Below, in pieces: positions 60,616 through 64,000 of a DNA stretch of 64,000 nt. Below the pieces are notes generated by a model, which had not been told where the DNA came from, ran no database searches, and was given only the letters and a program-made list of their open reading frames with translations. Where the stretch lies: the NCBI GenBank assembly GCA_000711775.1, contig ARYC01000258.1, forward strand, positions 1-64,000, read 5' to 3'. This DNA is from Oxytricha trifallax (lineage: Eukaryota > Ciliophora > Spirotrichea > Sporadotrichida > Oxytrichidae). Position 1 is the first letter of the stretch; each line of letters starts with the position of its first letter. The position numbers and the translations under genes were made by a program.

Positions 60616-61253
60616 TGTTCTAACCGAGATACCCCTCCCCATATTCCTCATACTCGTCTCCCCACCCCCTACCTATTTTATAATAAAATAATATAATAAT
60701 TTATGAAATCTTTTAAAAATGAGAATTTTTAAAATTAATCATTGTTATTAATTTAAATATAATTAAAATTATTAAACTTTAATTATAAAAAAAAATAATT
60801 ATTCAATCAATAATTTTTAAAATTCTCATTTATAAAAGATTTAATAAATTATTCATTGTTTTTGGTGCCTGTTAAAATTTTTACTTCCAGCTACAGCTGC
60901 TGTCTCTCCTCCATTTTTTACTTTTTGCCAGGCTCAAGAAGTGTAAAATCTATCTAGAATTAGCAATAAATCCTTTTAGAATTTTTGGGTGCTATTTTTT
61001 GCTTCTTGAATCTAAATTTGTGGATAAAACCTACTTTAAGTGCCAATAAAAGAACATCCTTCTAAAACCAGGTAGACTTTGCTTAAATCTAGATAGACTT
61101 ATGAAAACTGAACCAAGTACGAATTTGATAGTTTCGATCAACTTTGGTAGAGGAAGCTACTTTAAAAATTTTAAAAGGCACCAAAAACAATGATTATATT
61201 ATTTTTTTTTATAAAATAGGTAGGAGGTGGGGAGGGGTATCTCGGTTAGAACA
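60616..61253. mobile_element. Family-C inverted-repeat element with asymmetric core
   Basis: Ends TGTTCTAACCGAGATACCCC and GGGGTATCTCGGTTAGAACA are perfect complements, TG...CA. The arms have C-rich/G-rich blocks like the element at 8742. Inside are a first inverted repeat (60690-60860), then TTTTTGGTGCCTGTTAAAAT (60862) paired with TTTTAAAAGGCACCAAAAA (61157), which enclose a ~270-bp GC-richer unique segment, possibly captured DNA. Flanks CATATC and CATCAC are a poor match, so a 6-bp duplication is uncertain here. Confidence 0.75.
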
Positions 61254-61689
61254 CATCACATATCTATGATTTTTTTCGAACTACTTATACGAGATCTATT
61301 TAAAATAAGTATCTTAAAAAAATAAGATTCCAAATAATTTCTCTCCTTTGAATACTATTTAATTCATTAATATTAGATAAATCTAGGGCAGATTTATTCT
61401 TATCATTGACTTACACAGCATTCGTTTGCCTCTTAAATGATAAGTATGGGAAACAGCATAATCTTAAAAATATTATTTTAATTTAAAATTATTAATAAAG
61501 CATGCTTTATTGTTAGTTGACTGGGACATCGATTGTTTGCAATATTTTATTTTAAAAGATTTGATTATTATTTTAATATATTGATTACACTATAACTATT
61601 TATTTAAATTTAATAGCGAGTCCAGCTTATTAATTACAAATTAATTCATTTAGAATCAATGAATAAGATAGATATAATAATATTCTATT
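61254..61689. other. AT-rich spacer
   Basis: Nothing recognised. Confidence 0.5.
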
Positions 61690-62626
61690 ATTTTATGAAT
61701 ACATTTGAAATTGAAGAATTAAATTAAAGGTAATTTCCAATAAATAAAAATAATGGGGTAAAGTTGGTCAAATTCGACGATCTTGAATTTATTTGATAAA
61801 GGATTTAAAATTTGCTGGTCATTTTTATTGGCAGTATTTTTTTATCGGATACTTGGAGCGACATAACTCGACTTTAATGTGAGGTTATATGTTACAACCA
61901 AGATCGCCCCCCAGACCACCCCCAGTTCCCCCCCACCCCCACTACCCCCCATACCCCTCCCCACCCCCATTAAAATATCCCATTTCATATCAAATTTTGT
62001 ATCTACAGGGTGTAAATCGATCTCCTTCTTGACATCTCGATTATAGTTTATGAAATATAAATTGAAAAACTTTTTCATATTATTTTTAATGAAAGTAAAA
62101 TTTTTATATACAATGATACAAAAATATTTTTTAAAAATTTTTTGTCCCTTAAATCAACTTCATTCGACATAATTCGAAGAAATAGTATGAGTAATTTTTT
62201 AAGTTTTTTTTTCTTCATTTTTTAAAAATGATAATGGATAAAATTGTTATAAAAAAATGAAGAAAAAAAAAACTTAAAAAAATTACTCATACTATTTCTT
62301 CGAATTATGTCGAATGAAGTTGATTTAAGGGACAAAAAATTTTTAAAAAATATTTTTGTATCATTGTATATAAAAATTTTACTTTCATTAAAAATAATAT
62401 GAAAAAGTTTTTCAATTTATATTTCATAAACTATAATCGAGATGTCAAGAAGGAGATCGATTTACACCCTGTAGATACAAAATTTGATATGAAATGGGAT
62501 ATTTTAATGGGGGTGGGGAGGGGTATGGGGGGGTAAGGGGGAAACTGGGGGAGGCTGGGGGATCTCGGTTGTAACAGGTATAATTTATTGAATTTAAATT
62601 TATCTAATTATAGTCGAGTTATATCG
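61690..62626. mobile_element. Family-F1 element, copy f, split by a palindrome and cut by a retroelement-like unit
   Basis: The left part 61690-61889 carries GGGGTAAAGTTGGTCAAATT, GATAAAGGATTTAAAATTTG and GCGACATAACTCGACTTTAATGTGAGG, matching copy c in order. The family-C palindrome 61890-62576 then interrupts. F1 sequence resumes at 62577-62626 with TATAGTCGAGTTATATCGCTCC and stops where AAT repeats of the next element begin. The rest of the right arm is missing from the window. Confidence 0.7.
61890..62576. mobile_element. Family-C palindromic element inserted in F1 copy f
   Basis: Arms about 61890-62221 and 62256-62576, almost identical; loop about 34 bp. Ends TGTTACAACCAAGATCGCCC and GGGGGATCTCGGTTGTAACA, TG...CA as in family C. 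The flanks GTTATA (61884-61889) and GGTATA (62577-62582) agree at five of six positions, fitting a 6-bp duplication. The outer ~85 bases are C-rich on the left and G-rich on the right, with many runs of four or more G's. Confidence 0.85.
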
Positions 62627-62712
62627 CTCCAAATCTAATAATAATATGATCGCATTAAGGTCTCTGGGACCCCCGATCTAAAATATATGTTTATATAAGA
62701 GACAAGCCCTAT
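62627..62712 (-). repeat. Retroelement-like 3' end with AAT tail
   Basis: Minus strand after the TGA: a short leader, CGGGGGTCCCAGAGACC, AATGCGAT, then ATT repeats at 62635-62646. The order of motifs equals that after the 21168-22679 ORF, so both belong to one family of 3' ends. The tail abuts F1 sequence, marking the insertion point. Confidence 0.45.
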
Positions 62713-64000
62713 TCAATTAGTTAGTGTCAATTCATGTGGAATCGACTTCAGGACTTCTACGTCTGTGTGCTTGATTTTTACTCTGTATGTCTTCTTTTGA
62801 GTTGGTCTCTTCTAGTCTTTCTTGACTTACTTCCCTTTTCTATGTTTTTATCCATTTTGTATGTATTTAATGAACCAAGGTTAGCTTTCAAAAATTCCTT
62901 TTATCTCATTGTCGAGTTCAATTCTTCTTTGATTAATTTTAATTTTTACTCTCTTCCAGTCTGAAAAACGTGACAATAATTTGTCTATATCTAATTGTGT
63001 AATAGTTGTTCTCTCATGTTCGGGTCCTTGATAATTATCATGGATAAGAATTAATTTTGTCAAGCTGGCTATTCTTTCATCTTACATCGAATCTTTCTTA
63101 TAGTCATTTGATATTATTCTAAAGCAGATCTTGTGAGGAAATTGTCTAATGATCTTAGGTACCTGCTTAGGAATGAAGTTTCTGGCCAGAATCTGATCAG
63201 ATTTTATAGTGGTACCGATTACGTATTATCTGTCATAGGGTCTAGAATTGAAAAAGATGTCTGCTCACTGTTTAGTAGTGAAAAATATCTTGAGGTTTGT
63301 GGATCTTCTGTTGCTTGGTTTTTTTCCCTTCTTCTCCATCTCCTGTAGGATTTAAGTTTAAGTCATTACCAGACATTTTTTTAGTGTTTTTTCTTAAATA
63401 TTATCTATTTGTTTCTTGTACTAGGTGATTAATTTTAGTTATTACATAGAAGATTAGGGTTTTGTTGCCTTGTACCTGGGTGATTTCTTATGGTAACTAC
63501 GGACTTTGTACTTTGCTTGAGTTGTAGAATCTAATTTGGTAAGGTTTTTTTTCTTTTTCTTATCCTTTAGTTTTGATTCTTGAATGTTTTGAGGTGCTTT
63601 TATTCCATTGTGTGAATTATTATGAGGAATAAACTCTAGGTCAGCTGTTGGATCTTAAATTCCAAATGATTGATAGTCGTCATCATCACTCCAGTCGCCT
63701 GTTTCTGAATCAGTTTTAGATGCGCTACCTACACTAGATTTTCCATTGATTGTATTGTAATTGGGGTAAAAGTCTTTTGTTTTATTGTATAATTTTAGGG
63801 CATCCCCTTCTTCCCATACGTAGTTATAAACAAAGGTGACTTCACTATCTTCGTCTACCGTTTGGAGCTTAGAACTTAATGGTTCTTGCTCGTCCTGTTA
63901 TGAAGTTAGATTAGCTTAAATAACACTGTCACTAAGTAAAAATATCTCTCTATTGTCTAATAGATATTATTTGTAAGCAATCTCAAAACTTCCGTCAGGG
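62713..64000 (-). pseudogene. Retroelement-like ORF, unknown function, running off the window, one in-frame TGA
   Basis: On the minus strand a frame runs from the window edge (63999) to TGA 62713-62715, 428 codons, interrupted once by TGA 63265-63267. The edge-proximal half is acidic then basic (TGDWSDDDDYQSFGIQDPT; KLKDKKKKKNLTKLD). The last part reads LDIDKLLSRFSDWKRVKIKI and ends with a Lys/Arg-rich tail (KKTYRVKIKHTDVEVL). Between about 63330 and 63090 a neighbouring frame (SRYFSLLNSEQTSFSILDPM) reads better, so frameshifts are likely there. No domain is recognised. The shared 3' end suggests it is related in position to the 21168-22679 ORF, though I see no clear protein similarity. Confidence 0.5.

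Noticed and set aside
61842..62078. 78-codon minus-strand Gly-rich ORF
   Set aside because: Its glycine stretch is the G-rich arm of a family-C palindrome; purely a repeat effect.

Overview
This window reads as germline (micronuclear) DNA of a spirotrich ciliate, closest in character to Oxytricha/Sterkiella or Stylonychia. Three things point there. (1) Three transposons carry telomere-like C4A4 repeats at their tips and the protein set of Oxytricha TBE elements: a DDE transposase, a '22 kD' ORF and a '57 kD' zinc-finger/kinase ORF. (2) Their genes read through only if TAA and TAG mean glutamine and TGA is the s only stop. (3) The rest is extremely AT-rich and full of repeats, as expected of DNA discarded during macronuclear development. 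The species is inferred, not proven. All coding calls here use TAA/TAG = Gln.

Layout. 1-3469: two nested TBE elements; TBE-A (3' part of its 57 kD gene plus one tip) sits inside the 57 kD gene of TBE-B, which keeps an apparently intact transposase and a frameshifted 22 kD gene. 3.5-21 kb: AT-rich DNA with long inverted-repeat (foldback) elements and a few coding-like islets, the largest at 16.7-18.8 kb. 21.0-22.7 kb: a 503-codon TGA-free ORF followed by a retrotransposon-like 3' end with an (AAT)n tail. 23.3-24.3 kb: inverted-repeat element with a GC-richer core. 28.6-30.7 kb: two large palindromes. 31-43 kb: AT-rich DNA with dispersed copies of a small palindromic element. 43.8-46.5 kb: a third, dead TBE (TBE-C). 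49.6-52.4 kb: a decayed LINE with endonuclease and reverse transcriptase remnants. 52.6-59 kb: AT-rich DNA, then a cluster of coding-like islets on both strands. 59-62.6 kb: four palindromic elements in a row, one inside another repeat. 62.6-64 kb: another retroelement-like 3' end and ORF, running off the edge.

Two themes stand out. First, at least thirteen long inverted-repeat elements fall into several families. One family ('family C') has C-rich, TG...CA-ended termini containing AACCGAGA-like sequence and apparent 6-bp target duplications. Another ('family F1') recurs six times with diverged arms. Second, short GC-richer segments that read as protein under the ciliate code are scattered through the AT-rich DNA. 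They could be macronuclear-destined segments (MDSs) or pseudogene debris; this cannot be decided without a macronuclear genome or protein comparison. With TGA as the only stop, a TGA is expected only about every 60 codons by chance, so open frames of 50-150 codons are weak evidence and are scored low.

No rRNA, CRISPR, bacterial operon or convincing tRNA was seen.
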